Part shown: piece after piece, positions 5,844-11,681 of the stretch
Layout: every line of letters starts with the position of its first letter
How positions within the stretch are numbered: the first letter of the stretch is position 1
Assembly (NCBI GenBank): GCA_016180275.1
Contig: JACPBN010000021.1
Coordinates: 1 to 11,681 of the forward strand
Source of the DNA: Candidatus Woesearchaeota archaeon
GTDB lineage: Archaea > Nanobdellota > Nanobdellia > Woesearchaeales > UBA10200
Length of the DNA stretch: 11,681 nt
Direction of reading: 5' to 3'
The notes under the pieces: generated by a model
What the model saw: the letters and a program-made list of their open reading frames with translations, nothing else
What the model was told of the DNA's origin: nothing
The model's database searches: none
Position numbers and translations under genes: made by a program

Positions 5844-7154
5844 TTAAAGCCTATTTACCCTGGCTTCTCCTTTTTTATCATAGCTCATCCCATATGTATA
5901 TTTGGCTTCTGGTTTTTTATTGCCGCGAAGCTCGTTTAATTTTTGAAGTATGTCTTCTTTTCTCTTGTAATCAAATTCAACTGCTTTTTCATATGCTTTT
6001 ATTGAATCTTTTATTCTTCCAAGCTTTTCATATACAATACCTAAATTAAAATATGCTCTTGCGTTAGTCGGGCAGAGCACTATTGCACTTTGCAATGAAG
6101 CAATGGCTTTATCAAACAGCTTAAGTTTCTCAAATACTGCCCCTAAATTAGTTAATGCATTTATGTTTTGCAGATCGAGCAGCAATCCTTTCTGCAGCAT
6201 CTCAGCTGCTTCTCCTAGCATGTTCATTTTAGTATAACAGACACCTAGCCCAAAATATGCATCCTTAAATTTAGTGTTGGTTTGTTTACAGTTATCAATT
6301 GCTTTTTGATAACACTCTACAGCAGCAGTATAATCTTCTAAGTTCTGAAAAGCCTCTCCCATACCAAAGTATGCTTCTGTAAAATCTTTCCTCAATCCAA
6401 GGGTTTTTGCCAGCAATGCAATTGCTTCCTTGTTTTTTCCAATATACCTATAGAAAGTCCCTAACTCAAAAAGGGCTTTTGCATTCTCTGGATTTTCGAT
6501 AACCTTCTTTTCTAACAATTCGCGATACATTGCTAATTTCTTTTCTTTTCTGTCTTCACTTCTCTTGAATTTGAAATGATGTACTGGCACATCAGCAGCA
6601 AATATCTTTCCGGAAGATTCATTGATAGAATACTCAATAAGCTCATGAATAACATTTCTAAAGCGGAATTCTTTCTTATTCCTGAAAAGCCTTGTCAATC
6701 TAGAAGGAACCCAGCCTAAATACTCATTACATTCTTTATACCCATCATTTCCGCGATATTCAAATGCTTCCCTCTTGAATTCATCAGTATAGCTTCGCTG
6801 GACAAAGCTAAATCCAGAATATTGCTTGTAATTCTTGTTAGAGATAAAATCTTTGATCTTAAAGTGATCATCTTTTGCAACTGTTTCATCTGCATCAATT
6901 ACCAGAATCCAGTCACCTGTTGCGTTTTCAATTGAGAAGTTCCTTGCCGCAGAGAAATCATTGCTCCATTTGAAGTCCAATAATTTTAGATTAGGGAAAG
7001 TTTTCTTGAACTCATTGACAATCTCTTTTGTCTTGTCAGTTGAGCCTGTGTCAGCGATTACAATTTCATCTGCCAATTCTTTTATGGAGTTTAGGCAGTT
7101 GGCTATGAATTGCTCTTCATTCTTTACGATCAGACAAGCGCTTAGTTTTGCCAT
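5844..7154 (-). CDS. Family 2 glycosyltransferase fused to TPR repeats
   Basis: The 436-residue protein has a GT-A domain in its first 200 residues. It begins KLSACLIVKNEEQFIANCLN (3-22), followed by EIVIADTGSTDKTKEI (30-45). The segment SNDFSAARNFS comes next, and VIDADE (85-90) holds the DxD metal/nucleotide-sugar motif D87-A-D89. Residues 147-175 (GWVPSRLTRLFRN, then FRNVIHELIE) match the acceptor-side part of SunS/WaaE-like GT2 enzymes. From about 222 to 398 follow five TPR-like units with AYFxxGxxY and A-x6-AI patterns, which should bind a protein partner. No membrane segment is present, so it is cytosolic or peripheral. A TATA box 28 bases upstream marks a leaderless start. The sugar and acceptor are unknown. 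Confidence 0.9.
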   Translation of the reverse strand: MAKLSACLIVKNEEQFIANCLNSIKELADEIVIADTGSTDKTKEIVNEFKKTFPNLKLLDFKWSNDFSAARNFSIENATGDWILVIDADETVAKDDHFKIKDFISNKNYKQYSGFSFVQRSYTDEFKREAFEYRGNDGYKECNEYLGWVPSRLTRLFRNKKEFRFRNVIHELIEYSINESSGKIFAADVPVHHFKFKRSEDRKEKKLAMYRELLEKKVIENPENAKALFELGTFYRYIGKNKEAIALLAKTLGLRKDFTEAYFGMGEAFQNLEDYTAAVECYQKAIDNCKQTNTKFKDAYFGLGVCYTKMNMLGEAAEMLQKGLLLDLQNINALTNLGAVFEKLKLFDKAIASLQSAIVLCPTNARAYFNLGIVYEKLGRIKDSIKAYEKAVEFDYKRKEDILQKLNELRGNKKPEAKYTYGMSYDKKGEARVNRL

Positions 7155-7175
7155 AGATTAGCTATAATTAAGTTA

Positions 7176-7187
7176 ATATTTATAAGT
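7176..7187 (-). promoter_or_regulatory. TATA box for the glycosyltransferase gene
   Basis: The minus strand reads CTTATAAATATT, about 28 bases before the ATG at 7154. It diverges from the tRNA promoter, with the two TATA boxes about 30 bases apart. Confidence 0.5.
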
Positions 7188-7208
7188 TTTGTTGATTCTA
7201 TTTCAAAA

Positions 7209-7220
7209 GATTTATAAAAA
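7209..7220 (+). promoter_or_regulatory. TATA box for the tRNA gene
   Basis: GATTTATAAAAA is centred about 29 bases before the first base of the acceptor stem at 7243, standard spacing for an archaeal tRNA transcript that starts near its 5' end. Confidence 0.5.
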
Positions 7221-7269
7221 CGCTGGGTTTCTTGAAGACTATAGCGAGGTAGAGCAGTCAGGAGTGCTC

Positions 7270-7318
7270 GATGAGATTGCTTCGTTTAGAAGCAATCGCG
7301 AAAGGCTCATATGGCACA
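7270..7318 (+). other. Putative tRNA intron A (between D-arm and anticodon arm)
   Basis: About 48 bases separate the D-stem from the proposed anticodon stem. They form their own hairpin: ATGAG/CTCAT (7271-7275/7306-7310) encloses a perfect 8-bp stem ATTGCTTC/GAAGCAAT (7276-7283/7289-7296). Outside this, GTGC (7264-7267) can pair with GCAC (7314-7317) across a 3x3 internal loop, which resembles a relaxed splicing motif. The exact ends are a guess. Confidence 0.4.
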
Positions 7319-7329
7319 TCTGCTTTGGA

Positions 7330-7364
7330 CACCCATATTGGCATAACAGAAAAGTATGCTAAGT
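7330..7364 (+). other. Putative tRNA intron B (anticodon loop)
   Basis: About 34 bases lie between the anticodon region and the 3' half of the anticodon stem. They contain an 8-bp hairpin, TTGGCATA (7338-7345) with TATGCTAA (7355-7362), with one G-U pair. The location near positions 37/38 is the usual archaeal tRNA intron site. The ends may be off by one or two bases. Confidence 0.45.
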
Positions 7365-7401
7365 GCAGAGGTCGCTGGTTCAAATCCAGCCCTCGCTAGT
7401 T

Positions 7402-8028
7402 TTATATAAATCTCTTAACTTTATCTAAATGCTTTTGATTACTAGAACCAATTATACATAGCCATTTTTTTAACTGTTCTTTGCCGTTTAATTGAATTCT
7501 AACTTTTCCTTTTCCTATGTTATAAACTCCAAATTTAAAATTGTATTTTTTTAAGATTTGAATAAATTGATTTTGCATCGGAGAAGGGCATACTTTCATC
7601 TCCAATCGAGGATAAATAGTGCCATTATTGTTTGTCGTCACTAAACTGCCATCTGTATCGAAATAACCTCTGATAACATATGTGTCTAGATTATTTTCTA
7701 AGAATTTGGCAGGTATAACTGCTCTTTCCCATTTGGGAGATAACTTTAATCCAATATTCTTAATAAGAAAATTAATAATCTCTTTTCTATATATTCGCAA
7801 ATCAGCAGCATTTTCATTTTTACGAAATTTTAAGTGTGGTTGAATACCTAACAACTCATGAAGTAAAGTCTTTACATATGATATGTATTCTAGGTCATCA
7901 CGAGAATTAAGGGTTATTTGTAAACGATTAATAGATTTAGGATTATTTTCCTTTAAGCTAAGAGAACCATCTCCTAAAAGTATACCTATCATTTCAGCTA
8001 GTTTTATATCATTATTCTTTAATTCCAT
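7402..8028 (-). CDS. LAGLIDADG homing endonuclease, free-standing
   Basis: This is a single-chain double-motif LAGLIDADG endonuclease, which would make a site-specific double-strand break with a long recognition site. From the chosen start (208 residues) the first motif is LAEMIGILLGDGSL (10-23) and the second VIRGYFDTDGSL (118-129); the last acidic residues of each (D20, D126) would bind the metal. Strand-rich DNA-binding segments follow both motifs. An ATG at 8052 would add eight residues. The ATG at 8028 is preferred because GGAGG (8038-8042) lies nine bases before it. The gene is convergent with the tRNA, and its stop codon (7402-7404) is three bases from the tRNA 3' end. It is neither inside an intron nor an intein, since no splicing blocks surround it. 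Both active-site aspartates are intact, so it may be active. Confidence 0.88.
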   Translation of the reverse strand: MELKNNDIKLAEMIGILLGDGSLSLKENNPKSINRLQITLNSRDDLEYISYVKTLLHELLGIQPHLKFRKNENAADLRIYRKEIINFLIKNIGLKLSPKWERAVIPAKFLENNLDTYVIRGYFDTDGSLVTTNNNGTIYPRLEMKVCPSPMQNQFIQILKKYNFKFGVYNIGKGKVRIQLNGKEQLKKWLCIIGSSNQKHLDKVKRFI

Positions 8029-8037
8029 TTTAATCAT

Positions 8038-8066
8038 CCTCCAAACTTCCATTTAGTTAAGTTTGG
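8038..8066 (-). promoter_or_regulatory. Shine-Dalgarno of the homing endonuclease partly inside a hairpin
   Basis: On the minus strand CCAAACTT (8059-8066) and AAGTTTGG (8041-8048) form a perfect 8-bp stem with a 10-base loop. The 3' arm ends in the first two G residues of the GGAGG site (8038-8042). Folding could therefore limit ribosome access to the start at 8028. Confidence 0.45.
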
Positions 8067-8157
8067 ACCACTCCCAGAAAAAGATGATGAGCAATACTTT
8101 GTAAAAGTTAAGTTTGGACCACTCCCAGAAAAAGATGATGAGCAATACTTTGTAAAA
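8056..8157. repeat. Two perfect tandem copies of a 51-bp unit
   Basis: Copy one is 8056-8106 and copy two 8107-8157, with no mismatches, each starting GTTAAGTTTGGACCACTCCC. The period is 17 codons, and both strands have an open frame through the two copies. The plus strand gives VKFGPLPEKDDEQYFVK twice; the minus strand gives a Ser/Gly-rich peptide ending SGSGPNLT. No start codon or promoter clearly serves either frame. The repeat lies in the leader of the homing endonuclease, if that gene is transcribed from the TATA-like element near 8240. Confidence 0.9.
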
Positions 8158-8400
8158 GGATTTTGCTAGCAGGCAAAAAGCTTAATTTGAAAGTTTTGCG
8201 TCTCGTTTTCTGGAAAATAGAAAGATGTTGTTATTTATATAGTTTAACCAAGTTTGTCCAGTGCCGAAGGAGAATGTCCAGTGCAAAATAATGAAAACTA
8301 ATCTTTATCCCCTATTTCTTTTCCATATAAACAATAAAGTATAAATAGGAGTAAACATACTTTAAACCTCTTAACTAAAATACTTAGAAATATTGAAACA
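8158..8400. other. Intergenic stretch with short repeats and two candidate promoters
   Basis: No convincing gene is present. TTTTGC/GCAAAA (8161-8166/8173-8178) is a small dyad. TGTCCAGTGC occurs twice with a 20-base period (8255-8264, 8275-8284), and the word AAGTTTG before the first copy is shared with the 51-bp repeats. A minus-strand TATA-like element (about 8234-8245) could serve the homing endonuclease with a leader near 180 bases. A plus-strand GTATAAATAGG (8339-8349) would start transcription near 8370 for the gene at 8401. Confidence 0.45.
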
Positions 8401-8847
8401 TTGAGAGATACTGAAAGTTGTAAAGTTATAAATATCAATTGTAAAAATGGGGTGTTGATTATTCCGCGCGGTAGACCAGTGCATTCTGTAATTCGCCAGA
8501 ACATAGTTGAGATACTTTACTTCTTGCAGAAAGGCTATGGCTATGACATATATAGGATATACTGCGACTTGTTTCCAAAAGTCACCCTAAGAAGCATATA
8601 TTATCATTTAAGAAAAGGCGTTTCTCTTGAAGAGCTAAAGATCGAAAAAGTAGCTGTTGAGCATGGAGATTATTCATGGGGCACGCAGGTAGAGAAGATA
8701 TATTATTCGCTCGGCAAGAATGCGCAGCCTAAGCTTATTGACGCAGTTAAAAGATATTTTGAAGAAAAAATAGTTAGCAAAAAATCAGAAAACAAAATCA
8801 CAACATCTGAAGCTAAAGTTATGTTAAAAGAGGTCATTGTTAAATGA
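8401..8847 (+). CDS. Conserved archaeal protein, winged-helix-like, unknown function
   Basis: The frame gives 148 residues from a TTG at 8401; no ATG is available and GTG at 8452 is an alternative start. The core, RGRPVHSVIRQNIVEILYF (23-41), KGYGYDIYRIYCDLFPKVTL (44-63), RSIYYHLRKGV (64-74) and GDYSWGTQVEKIYYSLG (89-105), matches a family I recall from many archaea. Its helix pattern and the phrase RSIYYHLRKG suggest a PadR-like winged helix. DNA binding is therefore plausible but not shown. The last 25 residues are a Lys-rich tail. Its stop overlaps the protease start as ATGA (8844-8847), so the two are translationally coupled. A TATA box at 8339-8349 would give a leader of about 30 bases. 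No Shine-Dalgarno is seen, so the start is the least certain part. Confidence 0.75.
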   Translation: MRDTESCKVININCKNGVLIIPRGRPVHSVIRQNIVEILYFLQKGYGYDIYRIYCDLFPKVTLRSIYYHLRKGVSLEELKIEKVAVEHGDYSWGTQVEKIYYSLGKNAQPKLIDAVKRYFEEKIVSKKSENKITTSEAKVMLKEVIVK

Positions 8848-10505
8848 GAGACAGAATTAATAAAAACGCAAAGATAGGATTGCTGTTTTTTGTGATATTG
8901 GTAGTAATAGCATTAGTGGTTTTGCCTGCAATTATCTTTAGCAGTAGCCATAGTAATAATGAAAATAGCATTAATGGTATTAAACAGAATAAAATCGATA
9001 ACCAAAAAAACCAAATTAATCTGCATAATGCAAAAATAGAAAAGGTTGGCAATCAAAAAATTCCATCCCTAAAAAAATCAGGCTTTTCAACAGCATCACA
9101 AGAAGAGAGAGGCAATAAAAAGAAATTATATATACTACAGTTTGCAGACAATATTAGAGACGAATGGAAGCAAGAGCTGGAAAACAAATTCAGCTTAAAC
9201 TTTAACAAATATATCCCTAATAATGCATTCTTGCTCAAGATAAAGCAAAATGACTTAGAAGCAATTGCAGCTTACGACTTTGTCAACCAGATAGCTGAGT
9301 ATAAAGCAGAGTATAAGCTGTCTCCTGAGATTAGCGCAAATACGGTAACTGGAAATAATAATAATAATGCGCTATCTTCATTTAACACAGAATCTTCATC
9401 ATCATTTTCTTCTTCTCTTAAAACCCAATATAGAGTGATTATTGCTGATGGTTCTGAGATTGATGAAGTCAGCTCACAATTAGAAAATGCAGGAATAAAT
9501 GTTAGGACTACATCAAGTGATATTGTATTAATAGACGCAGATTCAAATGACTTAAATGCTATTGCAAATCTGCCAGAAGTTGAATGGATCGAGCCACAGC
9601 CCAGATATAAGATTTTTAATGACAATGCATCTGAGATAATAAATGCAACCACCATCTGGAATACTTATAACCTAAACGGCTCTGGCCAGATAATTGCAGT
9701 TGCGGATTCTGGCATTGATACAGGAGTAGATTCTAATACCACAACAGGCGACATACATTTAGACTTTGATAATCGCATAGGAACAATATACAATTTATAT
9801 GATTCAAGTGCAAATGACACAAACGGCCACGGAACTCATGTTGCAGGCAGTATTGTTGGCAATGGCAACAGAAGCAATGGACAGTTTAAGGGTATGGCTT
9901 TTGGCGCAACTCTCATCTTCCAGGCAATTGGTGATGACGCAGGCAGCACAACTGTTTATCCTCCAACAGATTTGCATGATTTATACACACAGGCATACAA
10001 TACTAGCGCAAGATTACATAGCAACAGCTGGGGAGAAAATAATCAAGTATATGGGGCAGATCCTCGCAATACAGATGATTTTATCTGGAACTACAGCAAT
10101 ATGGTAATTTTATTTGCTGCAGGCAATGATGGAGCAGGCGGAACAGACGGAACAGGCGGCACATTAAATACTGTTGGCAGGCCTGCAATAGCTAAGAATA
10201 TTATTACAATTGGCGCGAGTGAAAACTTAAGAGCAAGCAAAGGCACTTCTGCGGATAATATAAATCAAGTTGCATCATTCAGCAGCCGTGGTCCTGCAGG
10301 TGACAAACGCATAAAACCAGATGTTGTTTCTCCAGGAACATCTATAGTTTCTACTAAATCTTCATTAGCAGGAACTTCTGCTTGTACAACGTCATTTGAA
10401 TCAAACGGAAACTATTCTTATTGCTCAGGAACAAGCATGGCAACACCTATTGCAGCAGGAAGCGCAACATTAGTCAGGCAGATTTTGTGCAGAACAGAAG
10501 TGTAA
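8844..10505 (+). CDS. Subtilisin-like serine protease (peptidase S8), N-terminal and catalytic part, frame-disrupted
   Basis: The 553-codon frame holds an N-terminal membrane anchor or signal sequence (about 11-32), a polar linker and two prodomain-like segments (about 94-160 and 195-256). The S8 catalytic domain follows. The triad is present: D288 in VADSGID, H329 in NGHGTHVAG and S531 in SGTSMATP. N428 in FAAGNDG is the oxyanion-hole residue. The frame ends 22 codons after the catalytic serine in an unrelated tail (ILCRTEV), cutting into the helix that carries the serine. The family sequence resumes at once in another frame (see 10484), so one base is missing, probably a T in the run at 10483-10486. 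The enzyme would be exported and act outside the cell on unknown proteins. It is coupled to the gene upstream by ATGA. Confidence 0.92.
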   Translation: MRDRINKNAKIGLLFFVILVVIALVVLPAIIFSSSHSNNENSINGIKQNKIDNQKNQINLHNAKIEKVGNQKIPSLKKSGFSTASQEERGNKKKLYILQFADNIRDEWKQELENKFSLNFNKYIPNNAFLLKIKQNDLEAIAAYDFVNQIAEYKAEYKLSPEISANTVTGNNNNNALSSFNTESSSSFSSSLKTQYRVIIADGSEIDEVSSQLENAGINVRTTSSDIVLIDADSNDLNAIANLPEVEWIEPQPRYKIFNDNASEIINATTIWNTYNLNGSGQIIAVADSGIDTGVDSNTTTGDIHLDFDNRIGTIYNLYDSSANDTNGHGTHVAGSIVGNGNRSNGQFKGMAFGATLIFQAIGDDAGSTTVYPPTDLHDLYTQAYNTSARLHSNSWGENNQVYGADPRNTDDFIWNYSNMVILFAAGNDGAGGTDGTGGTLNTVGRPAIAKNIITIGASENLRASKGTSADNINQVASFSSRGPAGDKRIKPDVVSPGTSIVSTKSSLAGTSACTTSFESNGNYSYCSGTSMATPIAAGSATLVRQILCRTEV

Positions 10506-11681
10506 GTGATCCGACAGCTGCCTTGATCAAAGCTGCATTGATAAACGGCGCAGTTGATATTGGCTACGGCATTCCTAGCAACCATTCTGGATGGGGAAGA
10601 ATAAATCTTACAAATACGATGTTTCCTTCATCACCAAGAATGATAAGATTTTCCGACAATGCAACAAGATTCAGCACAGGTGGCAACTGGACAAATACTT
10701 ACAAAAATACAAACACAAATATCCAGCTTAAATTCACTTTAGTCTGGACAGATTATCCTGCTGCCTTAAGTGCAGCTACACAGCTAGTAAATGACTTAAA
10801 TCTGCTAGTCACAATTCCAAATGGCTCAATATATTATGGCAATAACTTTGTTGCTCCCTATAACTCATCTCTTGATACAGTCAATAATGTTGAGCAGATA
10901 ACCCTCAACTCTCCGCCGATAGGAGATTATTTTGTAAATGTAAGCGCAAAAAATATTGCTTTAGGCTCAGGCAAGCAAACATTTGCATTGGTTGTTTCCG
11001 GAGCTATTGATGATGTTTCCCCAACCCTAAGTTATGTTGATCCTTCTCCAATTAACAATAATGAGACTTTAGTAAATTTTACCTTGATAAACATCTCTGC
11101 AAGTGAAGAGCTCTCAGTTGCATTGCTGGAATGGAACGGTACTACTAATTACACCATGACAAACGGTTCAGGCACAAGAACTCATTTCTATTATAATGTC
11201 ACTAACTTAAATGACGGCAACTATACATATAAGATATTTGGAAATGACACAGTCAATAACTTCGGAGTTTCTGCAACCAGGACAATCCAGATTCATCTTA
11301 GGCCGATAGTGTCATATGTAACCCCAACAACAGATAATAACTCAAAATTTTCGCAAACCTTCACTCTTATAAACATCTCAGCCAACGAGGCATTGTCAGT
11401 CGCATTGCTTGAATTTAATTTTACAACAAATTTCACGATGACAAACGGCTCTGGCACTAGAACACATTTCTATTATAATCTAACTGCATTAAACAGCAGC
11501 TCCATCTGGAGAGTAAGGATATTTGCAAATGACACATCAAATCAATGGGGTGTCAGTGAGATACGATTCTTTGAAGCAAATAATTCTGCGCCAACAATAA
11601 CATCAGCATATCCAAACACAACTAACTATTCTATGAATGAAGGCGAATCTGCCACATTCAGCGTTAACTACACTGATCTCT
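10484..11681 (+). CDS. C-terminal continuation of the subtilase in a shifted frame (partial, runs off right edge)
   Basis: This frame continues the protease: FVQNRSVSDPTAALIKAALI, then NGAVDIGYG and SGWGRINL, the usual end of an S8 domain. A beta-sandwich follows with VWTDYP, LVNDLNLLV, NNVEQITLNSPPIGDYFV and FALVVSG. It resembles the P-like C-terminal domain of KP-43-type subtilases. From 11027 two Ig-like repeats of about 94 residues follow, sharing MTNGSGTRTHFYYN, with a third domain starting near 11590. Asn/Thr-rich sequence gives many N-glycosylation sequons, which fits a surface protein. The frame stays open for nearly 400 codons to the window edge, so it is under coding constraint and has not decayed. 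The true protein end lies outside the window. Confidence 0.85.
11027..11577 (+). repeat. Two Ig-like protein repeats in the subtilase C-terminal region
   Basis: Unit one spans 11027-11308 (94 codons) and unit two starts at 11309. Both begin with a SYV-x-P strand, share FTLINISA and SVALLE, then carry the identical block MTNGSGTRTHFYYN, and end in an IFxNDT strand. The DNA differs at many third positions, so the duplication is old. Such repeats usually act as stalks or binding modules on the cell surface. Confidence 0.75.

Larger units (their letters stand above)
7243..7398 (+). tRNA. tRNA gene, probably Gln(UUG) or Pro(UGG), with two intron-like insertions
   Basis: The outer elements are perfect: acceptor AGCGAGG (7243-7249) with CCTCGCT (7391-7397), discriminator A7398, T8-A9, D-stem GAGC/GCTC (7252-7255/7266-7269) with GG in the loop, and T-arm GCTGG-TTCAAAT-CCAGC (7374-7390). 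The span is 156 bases, about 82 too many. The best anticodon stem is TCTGC (7319-7323) with GCAGA (7365-7369), next to a GGTC variable loop. That needs removal of about 48 bases after the D-arm and about 34 in the anticodon loop, leaving a normal 74-base tRNA. Read with this 5-bp stem the anticodon is TGG (Pro), but residue 37 would be A. Shifted by one, the loop is CTTTGGA, the usual archaeal Gln(UUG) loop. A1-U72 with A73 also favours Gln. Splice sites are not certain: no canonical bulge-helix-bulge fits cleanly. Confidence 0.8.

Noticed and set aside
7271..7310. ATGAG/CTCAT as the tRNA anticodon stem
   Set aside because: It would leave over 60 bases between anticodon arm and T-arm and an improbable anticodon loop. 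TCTGC/GCAGA next to GGTC fits far better.
7333..7362. Type II (Leu/Ser) tRNA with a long variable arm
   Set aside because: The TTGGCATA/TATGCTAA hairpin is followed by about 11 further bases before the T-stem, and the D-stem would have to pair over a 49-base loop.
8056..8157. CRISPR-like repeats
   Set aside because: The two 51-bp units touch each other with no spacers, only two copies exist, and no cas genes are near.
8028..8157. Endonuclease gene plus 51-bp repeats as an insertion sequence with target duplication
   Set aside because: No transposase or terminal inverted repeats are present, the repeats are adjacent rather than flanking, and LAGLIDADG homing does not make target duplications.
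8298..8504. Minus-strand 68-residue hydrophobic ORF
   Set aside because: It overlaps the start of the conserved gene at 8401 and lacks a TATA box or ribosome site; hydrophobicity comes from A/T-rich antisense.
9272..9655. Minus-strand 127-residue ORF inside the subtilase
   Set aside because: It lies wholly within a frame with clear protease homology and has no recognisable features or promoter.
10478..10492. Programmed -1 frameshift in the subtilase
   Set aside because: The codons around the break (CAG ATT TTG) do not form a classic slippery heptamer, and there is no precedent known to me for such a shift in subtilases.

Overview
The window looks like part of a DPANN-type archaeal chromosome (Woesearchaeota/Pacearchaeota-like). 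This rests on archaeal/eukaryotic-type ribosomal proteins eS8 and eL37, an archaeal LSm protein, A+T-rich sequence, and TATA boxes about 26-30 bases before many start codons (leaderless transcripts). Shine-Dalgarno sites appear mainly at genes with a short leader or inside an operon. The lineage is inferred from gene content, not from a search.

Left part (1-2950). A zinc-ribbon-like gene runs off the left edge on the minus strand and diverges from a plus-strand membrane protein with a C-terminal Ada-like zinc domain. A 257-base convergent gap rich in inverted repeats follows. Then, on the minus strand, come lipoprotein signal peptidase LspA (rare in archaea), a small toxin-antitoxin-like pair whose toxin gene looks eroded, and a Gln-rich protein with a C-terminal coiled coil.

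Middle (2950-7200), all minus strand: a two-TM membrane protein of unknown function; an HhH-GPD [4Fe-4S] DNA glycosylase; an information-processing operon LSm - eL37 - eS8, each gene with its own Shine-Dalgarno (eL37 is only 54 codons long); and a family 2 glycosyltransferase fused to TPR repeats. The eS8 core is normal, but its conserved C-terminal strand is replaced by an unrelated tail.

Right part (7200-11681). A plus-strand tRNA gene has perfect outer stems but about 80 extra bases, best explained by two intron-like insertions. Three bases past its 3' end lies the stop codon of a convergent, free-standing LAGLIDADG homing endonuclease. Upstream of that gene are two perfect tandem copies of a 51-bp unit. 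Then comes a conserved archaeal small protein translationally coupled (ATGA overlap) to a large secreted subtilisin-like protease. The protease reading frame breaks just after the catalytic serine and resumes in another frame to the window end, through a beta-sandwich domain and Ig-like repeats.

The most unusual area is 7243-8300: a heavily interrupted tRNA, a homing endonuclease beside rather than inside it, and a recent tandem duplication. I found no CRISPR array, no insertion sequence and no obvious multi-gene defence system.
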